Under the pieces are notes generated by a model that saw only the letters and a list, made by a program, of their open reading frames with translations, did not search any database and was not told where the DNA came from. Positions 1 through 8,747 of a stretch of 64,000 nucleotides of DNA are shown here, piece after piece. The stretch is from Rhodobiaceae bacterium. GTDB lineage: Bacteria > Pseudomonadota > Alphaproteobacteria > Rhizobiales > Tepidamorphaceae. The translations under genes were made by a program, and so were the position numbers. Each line of letters opens with the position of its first letter. Position 1 is the stretch's first letter. Location of the stretch: NCBI GenBank assembly GCA_020637855.1, contig JACKJR010000001.1:434001-498000 (forward strand). The letters are read 5' to 3'.

Positions 1-5
1 ATTGC

Positions 6-22
6 TGGTATGCCACATACCA
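6..22. promoter_or_regulatory. Inverted-repeat operator before hprA
   Basis: TGGTATGCCACATACCA is a perfect 7-bp inverted repeat around a 3-nt centre. It resembles the TGGTATACCA palindrome at 1103-1112 in front of the neighbouring GntR gene. FCD-type GntR regulators often bind short palindromes of this kind, so the site is probably an operator for the same regulator acting on hprA. The family parallel is known; the assignment is inferred. Confidence 0.5.
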
Positions 23-91
23 CATGGCGTGGACGACTTCAATATCGGCGATAACGATTTACGAGCCGTCCACAATGGGGAAACGTCGAAA

Positions 92-1045
92 ATGAAAATC
101 GTCTGCCTGGACAAGGATACCTACGCTGCGGACCTGAATCTGCATCATCCCTCGTTCGATCACGAGTGGGTGGAGTATTCCCAAACGTCACCGGACGAAA
201 TCCTGCAGCGTCTCGAGGGTGCGCAGGTTTGCATCACCAACAAGGTGCCGATGCGCGCCGAGACGCTCAAGCAGCTGCCGGACCTGAAAATGATCTCGGT
301 TTCCGCGACCGGCTACGACGTGATCGATGTCCCCGCCTGCCGCGAACATGGCGTCGTCGTGTCCAACGTGCGTGGCTATGCCGAGAACACGGTGCCTGAG
401 CACACATTCGCGCTGATCCTGGCCCTGCGCCGCGGCATCGCCGGATACCGTCAGGACGTCATCAACGGCGAATGGCAGAAATCCGGGCAGTTCTGTTTCC
501 ACACCCACATGATCCGCGATCTCGCCAATTCGACGCTTGGCATCATCGGCGAGGGCGTGATCGGGCAGGGGGTCGCGCGCATCGCCCGCGGCTTCGGCAT
601 GAAAATCCATTTCGCCGCGCACAAGGGCGTCGAGGGCCTTGGTCCTCTCTACACGCCCTTCGAACAGGTGCTGGAGGAGAGCGACATCATCACGATGCAC
701 TGCCCTCTGAATGCCCATACGCGCGACACGCTGGGCGCGCCGGAATTTGCAAAAATGAAGCGCAAGCCATTGATCATCAACACCTCGCGCGGCGGGCTGG
801 TCAACGAGGCGGCCCTCGTCGATGCGCTCGAGGCAGGTCAGATCGCGGGCGCCGGCTTCGACGTGCTGACCAAGGAGCCGCCGGCACCCGACAACCCGCT
901 GTTGAAGATCCTCCACCGGCCCAATTTCATTCTGACACCGCATGTCGCGTGGGCAAGCCGTGAGGCGCAAACGGAGTGCTGGCGTCAGACGATTGCCAAT
1001 ATCGAAAATTTCGTCACTGGAAACCCGAGCAACACGGTCACCTGA
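92..1045 (+). CDS. hprA: D-2-hydroxyacid dehydrogenase, hydroxypyruvate reductase (glycerate dehydrogenase) type
   Basis: Predicted cytosolic NAD(P)H-dependent reductase converting hydroxypyruvate to D-glycerate in the serine cycle. The 317-aa protein has the NAD-binding loop GIIGEGVIGQG at about residues 150-160 and the catalytic triad of the family: Arg233 (NTSRGGLV), Glu262 (KEPP) and His284 (TPHVAWAS). The stretch NKVPMRAETLKQLPDLK near residues 50-66 is very like methylotroph HprA. The frame is open upstream to position 2, but the ATG at 92 gives the usual family N-terminus. It precedes a GntR gene and an oxalate operon, and serine-glyoxylate aminotransferase, which makes its substrate, closes that cluster. 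Other 2-hydroxyacid substrates, including glyoxylate, cannot be excluded. Confidence 0.85.
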   Translation: MKIVCLDKDTYAADLNLHHPSFDHEWVEYSQTSPDEILQRLEGAQVCITNKVPMRAETLKQLPDLKMISVSATGYDVIDVPACREHGVVVSNVRGYAENTVPEHTFALILALRRGIAGYRQDVINGEWQKSGQFCFHTHMIRDLANSTLGIIGEGVIGQGVARIARGFGMKIHFAAHKGVEGLGPLYTPFEQVLEESDIITMHCPLNAHTRDTLGAPEFAKMKRKPLIINTSRGGLVNEAALVDALEAGQIAGAGFDVLTKEPPAPDNPLLKILHRPNFILTPHVAWASREAQTECWRQTIANIENFVTGNPSNTVT

Positions 1046-1102
1046 ATCCATCGCGGTGGATGAGGAGAAAAATCCGGTTGTCAGAGATTGGACTTTTGTC
1101 TA

Positions 1103-1112
1103 TGGTATACCA
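1103..1112. promoter_or_regulatory. GntR-type palindromic operator
   Basis: TGGTATACCA is a perfect 10-bp palindrome in the 161-bp gap between hprA and the GntR gene. It matches the style of sites bound by FadR/FCD-class GntR proteins and is related to the repeat at 6-22. It probably mediates autoregulation and control of the oxalate operon. The palindrome is seen directly; the binding protein is inferred from proximity. Confidence 0.55.
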
Positions 1113-1206
1113 CACAACAAATGCCAAAGGCCTGACTCTGATCCAGGGCGGCGCGGCAAATAATGGCTCTCCGCGAAAATGGGGAGCGGGGAAACGCGGG
1201 GAGAGA

Positions 1207-1920
1207 ATGGCGGGCGTAACGCTCAAGCCCATTGGCGCCAGCTTCATGCTGAAGGATCACATTTATGAGGTCCTTCTGGAAGCGATTCTTTCTGCAAACA
1301 TTTATGATGAGGACGCCAACTTGCGCCTTGACGAACGCACGATGGCCGAACAGCTCGGCATTTCGCGCACGCCGGTTCGTGAGGCATTGGCGCGGCTCGA
1401 GCGTGACGGCTTCGTCGACATACAGCCGCGCAAGGGTGTCTTCATCCGTCGCAAATCCCTCGATGATGTCCTGGAAATGGTGGTTGCCTGGGCAGCCCTG
1501 GAGTCCATGGCCGCGCGTCTGGCCACACAGAATGCCACCGATGTCGAGCTCGAGAGGCTGCGGGCGCTGGCGGTGCACGACAGCAAGAACGCGACGCACG
1601 CCAACATCGAGGAATATTCCGAAGCGAACATCCGGTTTCATCAGGCCATCCTCGAGATGTCCCATTGTTCGCTGCTCAAGGACATGGCCGATGGCCTGTT
1701 CATGCACATGCACGCCATTCGCCGCCGCGCGATGGGTGAAGGTGACCGCGTCGACCGCTCGGTCATCGATCACATGGAAATCATCGAAGCCCTGGAAAGC
1801 CGCGACGCGGACCTGGCGGAACGTCTGGTGCGTGAGCACACCATGCGGCTTCACGATCATATCAGACGGACCTGGAGAAAGATCGCGGTCATGTCGCGCA
1901 CAAGGCGGGCCGCAGGGTAG
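1207..1920 (+). CDS. GntR family (FCD domain) transcriptional regulator
   Basis: DNA-binding regulator of 237 aa, probably controlling the oxalate cluster. The N-terminal winged helix-turn-helix (about residues 40-80) carries the typical GntR sequence GISRTPVREALARLERDGFV. An all-helical FCD effector domain (about 90-215) follows, with the histidines expected for metal or small-acid binding. I chose ATG 1207 because GGGGAG lies 3 nt upstream and the family N-terminus starts there; the frame extends upstream to 976 without similarity. Oxalyl-CoA decarboxylase starts 52 bp downstream, and a TGGTATACCA palindrome lies about 95 bp upstream. A likely effector is oxalate or a downstream C1/C2 acid, but nothing in the sequence proves this. 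Confidence 0.85.
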   Translation: MAGVTLKPIGASFMLKDHIYEVLLEAILSANIYDEDANLRLDERTMAEQLGISRTPVREALARLERDGFVDIQPRKGVFIRRKSLDDVLEMVVAWAALESMAARLATQNATDVELERLRALAVHDSKNATHANIEEYSEANIRFHQAILEMSHCSLLKDMADGLFMHMHAIRRRAMGEGDRVDRSVIDHMEIIEALESRDADLAERLVREHTMRLHDHIRRTWRKIAVMSRTRRAAG

Positions 1921-1972
1921 CGGCGTGCGCTCTAGCACCGCAGGAATTCAGGCTATTTGGAGGTAGGACAAG

Positions 1973-3733
1973 ATGTCAGCAGCAGTGCCCAGCACGGAAC
2001 CCGCGCAGTCGGTTGAGAACCTCACTGATGGTTTCCACCTGCTCATCGACGCGCTGAAGATCAACGGCGTCGAGACGATCTACAATGTTCCCGGCATCCC
2101 GATCACGGATCTCGGCCGCTACGCACAGGCCCAAGGATTGCGCGTCCTGTCGTTCCGTCACGAGCAGCACGCCGGCTATGCCGCCGCCGCCGCGGGCTTC
2201 CTGACCAAGAAGCCGGGCATCTGCATGACCGTTTCCGCGCCGGGCTTCCTCAATGGCCTGACCGCGCTGGCGCACGCCACGACGAATTGCTGGCCGATGA
2301 TCCTGATTTCCGGTTCCTCCGAGCGCGAGATCGTCGATCTGCAGCGCGGCGATTATGAGGAGATGGACCAGCTTGCCATCGCCCGTCCGCACTGCAAGGC
2401 CGCCTACCGTGTCCTGCATGCCGAGGACATCGGCCTGGGTGTCGCCCGCGCCATTCGCGCGGCGCTGACCGGGCGTCCCGGTGGCGTCTACCTCGACATT
2501 CCCGGCCAGCTCCTCGGCCAGGTGATGGACGCAGCCGAAGGCGCGAAATCACTCATCGAGGTGGTCGATCCCAATCCCGCAAGCGTGCCGGCTCCCGAGG
2601 CCATCTCCCGCGCTGTGGACGTGTTGAAGTCCGCCAAGAAGCCGCTCATCATTCTCGGCAAGGGCGCCGCCTACGCGCAGGCCGACGACAAGGTCCGCGA
2701 GCTGGTCGAAACCCTCGGCTTCCCCTACCTGCCGATGTCGATGGCCAAGGGCCTGCTGCCGGATACCCATCCGCAATGCGCTTCCGCCGCTCGTTCGCTG
2801 GTGCTCAAGGAAAGCGATTGCGTCTTCCTGATCGGTGCGCGCCTCAACTGGCTTCTGCAGCACGGGCAGGGCAAGTCCTGGGGCGAGAAAGGCTCCAAGA
2901 AGTTCGTCCAGATCGACATCGAGCCGACCGAGATGGACTCCAACCAGAAGATTTCCGCGCCGCTGATCGGTGATATCGGCTCCTGCGCCACTGCGCTCCT
3001 CGAAGCGATCGGTTCCGACTGGCAGAAACCCTCCGAGGAATGGACCGGTGCGGTGCGTTCCAAGGTTCTGGGCAACATCGAGAAGATGGCGCCGCGGCTG
3101 CGCAACAACAACTCGCCCATGGATTACCAGGGTTCGCTCGGCGTGATGAAGGAACTCATCGCCCAGAACCCCGACGTCGTGCTGGTGAACGAAGGTGCGA
3201 ATTCGCTCGATCAGGCGCGCTCGATCATCGACATTCACAAGCCGCGCAAGCGTCTTGATGTCGGCACCTGGGGCATCATGGGTATCGGCATGGGGTCTGC
3301 CATTGCGGCTGCGGTCGAAACCGGCAACCAGGTTCTGGCCGTCGAGGGCGACAGCGCCTTCGGGTTCTGCGGCATGGAGATCGAAACGGTCTGCCGCTAC
3401 AAGCTGCCGGTCTGCATCGTGATCATGAACAACAACGGCATCTACCGCGGCGACGGCACCAACTGGTCGGGCGGAGAGGATCCTTCAACCACGGTTTTCG
3501 TCAAGGGCGCGCGCTATGACCTGATGATGCAGGCCTTCGGCGGCGAGGGTGTTAGCGTCGACAACCCCGACGCGCTGCGCCAGGCCATCCAGGCAGCCTT
3601 CGACAGCCGCAAGCCCACGCTCATCAATGCTGTAATCGCCGAAGACGCCGGCAAGGAAAGCGGCAACATCGGCAATCTCAACCCCTCTTCAGTGGTGGCG
3701 CAGGCGCGCTATCCGCAAGCGAAGAAAATCTGA
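1973..3733 (+). CDS. oxc: Oxalyl-CoA decarboxylase (TPP-dependent)
   Basis: Decarboxylates oxalyl-CoA to formyl-CoA and CO2 in the cytoplasm. The 586-aa protein has the three-domain layout of TPP enzymes. Glu64 in FRHEQHAGYA is the cofactor-activating glutamate. The sequence GDYEEMDQ near residue 130 matches the Tyr-Glu active-site pair of Oxalobacter Oxc. The TPP/Mg motif runs from GDS at 459-461 to NNN at 486-488. ATG 1973 has GGAGG 9 nt upstream. frc follows after 22 bp, the classic two-gene oxalate catabolic unit. Oxalobacter Oxc is slightly shorter (568 aa), the extra here being mainly at the N-terminus. The function is well supported by motifs and by the partner gene. Confidence 0.95.
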   Translation: MSAAVPSTEPAQSVENLTDGFHLLIDALKINGVETIYNVPGIPITDLGRYAQAQGLRVLSFRHEQHAGYAAAAAGFLTKKPGICMTVSAPGFLNGLTALAHATTNCWPMILISGSSEREIVDLQRGDYEEMDQLAIARPHCKAAYRVLHAEDIGLGVARAIRAALTGRPGGVYLDIPGQLLGQVMDAAEGAKSLIEVVDPNPASVPAPEAISRAVDVLKSAKKPLIILGKGAAYAQADDKVRELVETLGFPYLPMSMAKGLLPDTHPQCASAARSLVLKESDCVFLIGARLNWLLQHGQGKSWGEKGSKKFVQIDIEPTEMDSNQKISAPLIGDIGSCATALLEAIGSDWQKPSEEWTGAVRSKVLGNIEKMAPRLRNNNSPMDYQGSLGVMKELIAQNPDVVLVNEGANSLDQARSIIDIHKPRKRLDVGTWGIMGIGMGSAIAAAVETGNQVLAVEGDSAFGFCGMEIETVCRYKLPVCIVIMNNNGIYRGDGTNWSGGEDPSTTVFVKGARYDLMMQAFGGEGVSVDNPDALRQAIQAAFDSRKPTLINAVIAEDAGKESGNIGNLNPSSVVAQARYPQAKKI

Positions 3734-3755
3734 ATTCGGTTCTGGAGGCAAAGTT

Positions 3756-5030
3756 ATGAAAGCTCTTGAAGGCGTGAAGATCCTCGACTTCACACATGTT
3801 CAGTCAGGACCGACCTGCACCCAGCTTCTGGCTTGGTTCGGTGCCGACGTGATCAAGGTCGAGCGCCCCGGCGTTGGCGATGCGACGCGCAAGCAGCTCG
3901 TCGACGTAAAAGGTGCGGACAGCCTCTACTTCACGATGCTGAACCACAACAAGCGCTCCATCGAGATCAACTCGAAGGACCCCGCCGGCAAGGAAGTGCT
4001 GACCAAGCTGATCGAGACCTGCGACGTGATGGTGGAGAATTTCGCTCCCGGCGCGCTCGACCGCATGGGCTTCTCCTGGGAGAATATCCAGAAGATCAAT
4101 CCGCGCATCATCCTGGCCTCGGTGAAGGGTTTCGGCCCTGGCAAATACGAGGACTGCAAGGTCTACGAGAACGTCGCGCAGTGCGCCGGCGGTTCGGCCT
4201 CGACCACTGGTTTCCTCGACGGCCCGCCGCTTGTGACCGGCGCCCAGATCGGCGACTCCGGCACTGGCCTGCACCTTGCGCTCGGCATCGTTACCGCCCT
4301 GTACCACCGCGAGAAATCCGGCCGTGGTCAGAAGGTGCTCGCACCGATGCAGGACGGCGTGCTCAACCTGTGCCGCGTTAAGTTGCGCGACCAGCAGCGC
4401 CTCGCGGCCGGCCCGCTGACCGAATATTCGCAGTACGGCGAGGGCATCGAGTTCGGCGAAGCCACGCCGCGCGCGGGCAACGATTCCGGCGGCGGTCAGC
4501 CTGGCCGCATCCTGAAATGCAAGGGCTGGCAGCACGACCCGAACGCCTACACCTATTTCATCACCCAGGCGGCTGTCTGGGACAAGGTTTGCGATGTCAT
4601 CGGCGAGCCGGAGTGGAAGAACAAGGAAGAGTACTCCACGCCCGCAAAACGTCTGCCGCACCTCAATGCGATCTTCGCGCGCATTGAGGACTGGACGATG
4701 ACCAAGACCAAGTTCGAGGTCATGGACATCTGCAACCCGCTCGACATTCCCGTTGGCCCGATCCTCTCCATGAAGGAGATCATGGAAGACGAGGGCCTTC
4801 AGGCGACCGGCACGATCGTGAAGGTCGATCACCCCGAGCGCGGCGCCTACTACACGGTCGGCTGCCCGATCAAGCTGTCCGACAGCCCGGTCGAAGTGAC
4901 GCGTTCGCCGCTGCTTGGCGAGCACACCGCGGAAATTCTTAGCGAAGTGCTCGGTTACACCGGTGACGATCTGACCCGGCTTGCCGACTCCGGTGCGTTC
5001 GGCAACGTGCGCAAGGAAGCGGCCGAGTAA
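3756..5030 (+). CDS. frc: Formyl-CoA:oxalate CoA-transferase (class III)
   Basis: Transfers CoA from formyl-CoA to oxalate, giving oxalyl-CoA for Oxc and releasing formate. The 424-aa length and sequence closely follow Oxalobacter Frc: DFTHVQSGPTCTQ at the N-terminus, the nucleophile Asp167 in GAQIGDSGTG, and YENVAQCAGG just before it. The flexible glycine loop reads GGGQP, one glycine shorter than the GGGGQP of Oxalobacter, which may alter loop dynamics. A ribosome site (TGGAGG) lies upstream of ATG 3756. It is cotranscribed with oxc and is followed by a formyltransferase and formate-THF ligase, so the formate made here is placed next to folate chemistry. Confidence 0.95.
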   Translation: MKALEGVKILDFTHVQSGPTCTQLLAWFGADVIKVERPGVGDATRKQLVDVKGADSLYFTMLNHNKRSIEINSKDPAGKEVLTKLIETCDVMVENFAPGALDRMGFSWENIQKINPRIILASVKGFGPGKYEDCKVYENVAQCAGGSASTTGFLDGPPLVTGAQIGDSGTGLHLALGIVTALYHREKSGRGQKVLAPMQDGVLNLCRVKLRDQQRLAAGPLTEYSQYGEGIEFGEATPRAGNDSGGGQPGRILKCKGWQHDPNAYTYFITQAAVWDKVCDVIGEPEWKNKEEYSTPAKRLPHLNAIFARIEDWTMTKTKFEVMDICNPLDIPVGPILSMKEIMEDEGLQATGTIVKVDHPERGAYYTVGCPIKLSDSPVEVTRSPLLGEHTAEILSEVLGYTGDDLTRLADSGAFGNVRKEAAE

Positions 5031-5093
5031 CGGTTACAAGTGAATTTCGGGGCGGGCCTGCGTCAGAACGGGCCGCCCACCAGGGAGAACGAT

Positions 5094-6011
5094 ATGCGTT
5101 TGATTGTCATGGGGCAGCAGGCCTTCGGTAAGGACGTGCTTGCAAAACTTCTGGACGCCGGCACCGACGAGGTGGTCGCCGTCTATTGCGAGCCGGACAA
5201 GGAAGGCAAGCCGGTTGACCCGATCAAGGAATTCGCGCTGGAGAAGGGACTGCCCGTCGAGCAGCCTGCGAAGTTCGAGGATCAGGCGATTCTCGACACG
5301 CTGAAGGGCTATAATGCCGACCTGATGGTCATGGCCTTCGTGAATGTCTTCGTTCCCGAGGCCGCACGCGATATGCCGACCCACGGCTCGATCTGCTTCC
5401 ACCCCTCGCTTCTGCCGCTGCACCGTGGTCCTTCCGCGGTCAACTGGCCGATCATCATGGGGTCGAAGAAGTCCGGCTTTTCCTGGTTCTACCCCTCCGA
5501 CGGTCTCGACGAGGGCGACAGCCTGATGCAGTGGGAATGCGAGATCGGTCCTGACGACACGGTCATCGACCTCTACTTCAAGAAGATCTATCCGGTTGCC
5601 GTCGACAGCGCGCTTCAGGTGGTCGATCTGTACCGCAACGGCAATCCGCCGCGTATCGTCGCCAACGAGGACGACGCGACGTACGAGCGCCGCTGCACGA
5701 CCAAGCATTCCCGCATCGACTGGAACAAGCCGGTCCAGCAGGTTTACGACCTGATCCGTGGCACGAACCCCTCTCCAGGCGCATGGACGACGTTCAACGG
5801 CGAGACTGTCGGGGTCTTCGACTGTGCGCTTGTGCCCGGTGACGGTATTTCCAGCCGCGTTCGCGAGATCACCGACGAAGGCTTCGCCGTGCAGTGCATC
5901 GGCGGCCGTGTTCTGGTGAAGCGCGTGCGCTCCAAGGAAGGCGGCAAGGTTGGAGCCGCTGAATGGGCTGCCAGCGTTGGCCTGAAGGCCGGCGACGAGT
6001 TTGGCGTCTGA
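5094..6011 (+). CDS. Formyltransferase of the 10-formyl-THF hydrolase type
   Basis: Protein of 305 aa resembling the N-terminal 10-formyl-THF hydrolase domain of ALDH1L1 more than a housekeeping Fmt. It has FHPSLLPLHRGPSAVNW with His103, and DGLDEGD with Asp139; the 36-residue spacing equals that of the catalytic His and Asp of the rat enzyme. The C-terminal part fits the Formyl_trans_C fold. No aldehyde dehydrogenase domain is attached. The ATG at 5094 has GGGAG upstream; the frame runs back to 5040. It sits between frc and formate-THF ligase, so it probably moves a formyl group to or from folate. Whether it hydrolyses 10-formyl-THF, formylates an unusual acceptor, or uses formyl-CoA as donor is unknown. 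Confidence 0.8.
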   Translation: MRLIVMGQQAFGKDVLAKLLDAGTDEVVAVYCEPDKEGKPVDPIKEFALEKGLPVEQPAKFEDQAILDTLKGYNADLMVMAFVNVFVPEAARDMPTHGSICFHPSLLPLHRGPSAVNWPIIMGSKKSGFSWFYPSDGLDEGDSLMQWECEIGPDDTVIDLYFKKIYPVAVDSALQVVDLYRNGNPPRIVANEDDATYERRCTTKHSRIDWNKPVQQVYDLIRGTNPSPGAWTTFNGETVGVFDCALVPGDGISSRVREITDEGFAVQCIGGRVLVKRVRSKEGGKVGAAEWAASVGLKAGDEFGV

Positions 6012-6045
6012 GGCCAGCCAGGAAAGAATCCGGAGACTAGGTAAG

Positions 6046-7713
6046 ATGTCCGATATTGAAATCGCCCGCGCAGCAAACAAGAAGCCGATTCAGGAAGTTG
6101 GCGCCAAACTCGGGATTCCGACGGAAGACCTGCTGCCCTTCGGCCACGACAAGGCCAAGGTCTCGGCCGAGTTCATCAAGTCGGTGTCAGGTAACAAGAA
6201 CGGCCATCTCGTTCTGGTCACCGCGATCAACCCGACGCCGGCCGGCGAAGGCAAGACCACCACGACCGTTGGTCTGGGCGACGGCCTCAACCGCATCGGC
6301 AAGAAGGCCGCGATCTGCATCCGCGAAGCCTCGCTCGGCCCCTGCTTCGGCATGAAGGGTGGCGCGGCTGGCGGCGGCTACGCCCAGGTCGTCCCGATGG
6401 AGGACATGAACCTCCACTTCACCGGCGATTTCCACGCCATCACCTCGGCCCACAATCTGCTGGCCGCGATGCTGGACAACCACATCTATTGGGGCAACGC
6501 GCTCGACATCGACATCCGCCGCGTCGCATTCCGTCGCGTGATGGACATGAACGACCGCGCATTGCGCGAGATCGTCTGCTCGCTCGGCGGTGTTGCCAAC
6601 GGCTTCCCGCGCGAAGCAGGCTTTGACATCACGGTGGCGTCCGAAGTCATGGCCATCCTGTGCCTTGCCAACGATCTTGACGACCTCGAGAAGCGCCTCG
6701 GCGACATCATCGTTGCCTACCGCCGTGACCGTACACCGGTCTACTGCCGCGACATCAAGGCCGACGGTGCCATGACGGTGCTGTTGCAGCAGGCGATGCA
6801 GCCGAACCTGGTGCAGACGCTGGAGAACAACCCGGCCTTCGTGCATGGCGGCCCGTTCGCCAACATCGCGCATGGCTGCAACTCGGTTGTCGCCACCACC
6901 ACGGCCCTGAAGCTTGCCGACTATGTTGTGACCGAAGCCGGCTTCGGTGCCGACCTTGGCGCCGAGAAGTTCTTTGACATCAAGTGCCGCAAGGCCGGGT
7001 TGAAGCCCGAGGCCGTCGTGATCGTGGCCACTGTCCGCGCCATGAAGATGAACGGCGGCGTCAAGAAGGACGATCTGGGTGCGGAGAACGTCGAGGCCGT
7101 CAAGAAGGGCTGCGCCAACCTCGGCCGCCACATCGAGAACGTGAAGCAGTTTGGCGTGCCCGCGGTTGTTGCGATCAATCACTTCATTTCCGACACCGAT
7201 GCCGAAATTCAGGCGGTGAAGGATTACGTGGCCTCTCAGGGCTCCGAGGCGATCCTGTGCAAACACTGGGCCGATGGCTCGGCCGGCATCGAGGAACTGG
7301 CCAACAAGGTGGTCAGCCTCGTCGAGGGCAAGACCGCGCAGTTCTCGCCGCTCTATCCTGAAGACATGCCGCTGTTCGAGAAGGTCGAGACGATCGCCAA
7401 GCGCATCTACCGCGCCGACGAGGTTCTCGCCGACAAGAAGATTCGCGACCAGCTCAAGGCATGGGAAGCCGATGGCTACGGCAACTTGCCGGTCTGCATG
7501 GCCAAGACCCAGTACAGCTTCACCACCGATCCGAACATGCGCGGTGCACCGACCGGCCACTCACTGCCGATCCGTGAAGTCCGGCTTTCGGCAGGTGCCG
7601 GTTTCGTCGTCGTCATCTGCGGCGAGATCATGACCATGCCGGGCCTGCCGCGTGTGCCTTCGGCGGAGGCGATCAAAATCAATGACGATGGGCTGATTGA
7701 CGGCCTGTTCTAG
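6046..7713 (+). CDS. fhs: Formate--tetrahydrofolate ligase
   Basis: ATP-dependent ligation of formate to THF, giving 10-formyl-THF; called ftfL in methylotrophs. The 555-aa protein is full length. The ATP-binding loop is TPAGEGKTTTT at about 64-74, followed by GKKAAICIREASLGPCFGMKGGAAGGG, the folate/phosphate site, and a C-terminal PTGHSLPIREV segment typical of the family. ATG 6046 gives the normal N-terminus; the open frame begins 45 bp earlier and overlaps the preceding gene. In this operon it would capture formate released by Frc and feed C1 units to serine-cycle assimilation or to formate oxidation through folate intermediates. Confidence 0.95.
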   Translation: MSDIEIARAANKKPIQEVGAKLGIPTEDLLPFGHDKAKVSAEFIKSVSGNKNGHLVLVTAINPTPAGEGKTTTTVGLGDGLNRIGKKAAICIREASLGPCFGMKGGAAGGGYAQVVPMEDMNLHFTGDFHAITSAHNLLAAMLDNHIYWGNALDIDIRRVAFRRVMDMNDRALREIVCSLGGVANGFPREAGFDITVASEVMAILCLANDLDDLEKRLGDIIVAYRRDRTPVYCRDIKADGAMTVLLQQAMQPNLVQTLENNPAFVHGGPFANIAHGCNSVVATTTALKLADYVVTEAGFGADLGAEKFFDIKCRKAGLKPEAVVIVATVRAMKMNGGVKKDDLGAENVEAVKKGCANLGRHIENVKQFGVPAVVAINHFISDTDAEIQAVKDYVASQGSEAILCKHWADGSAGIEELANKVVSLVEGKTAQFSPLYPEDMPLFEKVETIAKRIYRADEVLADKKIRDQLKAWEADGYGNLPVCMAKTQYSFTTDPNMRGAPTGHSLPIREVRLSAGAGFVVVICGEIMTMPGLPRVPSAEAIKINDDGLIDGLF

Positions 7714-7725
7714 GGAGGGGTTAAC

Positions 7726-8583
7726 TTGATCAGGAATATCATTGTTCCGGTTCGTGGCGATGGACAGGGTGGCAACGTCCTGGCTCATGCCGCAGCGATG
7801 GCAAAACGCTTCGATGCCCACATCGAGGTGACGCATTGCCGCGCCCGCCCGGAAGATCTTCTCACGTATACGATGGCGATCCCCGCGTTCCTCAAGGAGC
7901 AGCTGATGGAATCCGCGGGCAAGCTCGCGGAGAGCGAAGAGGAAGGGCTGATTGCCGACCTCAAGGAGCGCGCCAAGGGCCTGGGCCTGGTCTTCTCGGA
8001 AGATCCGACCATGAAGGGTGGCACGGTTCACTGGACCGAGGAGCAGGGCAAGCAGGCCGATGTCATCAAGCATCATGGCCGTCTCGCCGACCTGATCTGC
8101 GTGGCGCAGCCCGACCGGGCGCAGAACATTGGCTTCAACACGCTTAAATCCGCCCTATTCCTGACAGGACGTCCGGTGATGATGTGCCCGTCGACCGATA
8201 AGGTGGCCGCAAATCTGGGCGACCATGTCGCGATCGCATGGAATGGTTCACTGGAGGCTTCGCGCGCAGTGCGCTTGACGACGGACCTGCTGCAGAAGGC
8301 ATCGAAGGTCACGATCCTGTCGGCCGGCAGTGGCGAGCCTCATGGCGCAACCGCGGAGGACCTGAAGGATTACCTCAAGCTGCGCAAGGTAAATGCTGAC
8401 ATCGACAAGTTTGCCGTGCGTGACAATGCGGGCGCAGCCTTGCTTGAGCATTGCGGTCGGGTCGGGGCAGATTTGCTGGTTATGGGTGCTTACGGCGACA
8501 GCCACGAACGCGAGGTCATGTTCGGCGGAAATACGCAAACTGTTGTCGATACGGCAAAAATACCAGTCATTCTGGTGCATTGA
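7726..8583 (+). CDS. Tandem universal stress protein (UspA family)
   Basis: Cytoplasmic protein of 285 aa with two Usp-like halves, one opening with IRNIIVPVRGDGQG and a second from about residue 160 ending in DLLVMGAYGDSHEREVMFGG, close to the GxxGHSxxxxxxxGS-type nucleotide loop but degenerate. Translation starts at TTG 7726 behind a strong GGGAGGGG site; no better ATG exists. It lies 12 bp after formate-THF ligase and so belongs to the oxalate operon. Many TRAP and TTT transporter loci carry a Usp, which may tune uptake to energy status, but its role here is inferred. Confidence 0.8.
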   Translation: MIRNIIVPVRGDGQGGNVLAHAAAMAKRFDAHIEVTHCRARPEDLLTYTMAIPAFLKEQLMESAGKLAESEEEGLIADLKERAKGLGLVFSEDPTMKGGTVHWTEEQGKQADVIKHHGRLADLICVAQPDRAQNIGFNTLKSALFLTGRPVMMCPSTDKVAANLGDHVAIAWNGSLEASRAVRLTTDLLQKASKVTILSAGSGEPHGATAEDLKDYLKLRKVNADIDKFAVRDNAGAALLEHCGRVGADLLVMGAYGDSHEREVMFGGNTQTVVDTAKIPVILVH

Positions 8584-8747
8584 TACGCGAGAACCTGATG
8601 CAATAGCGTGTCAGGTCCTGCGTTCGGAGAGGTAACAGGGATTGTCCCGATAAGAACGATCAAGGGACAGGGAACACAACAACAAGAAACCGTGGCAAGC
8701 GGTCACTAGCCAGCGCACAAAGCGCTAACACGAAAGTGGAGGAATAC

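Noticed and set aside
5094..6011. Simple call as methionyl-tRNA formyltransferase
   Set aside because: The motif context and the full-length similarity pattern fit the 10-formyl-THF hydrolase domain better, and the operon is C1/oxalate metabolism, not translation.
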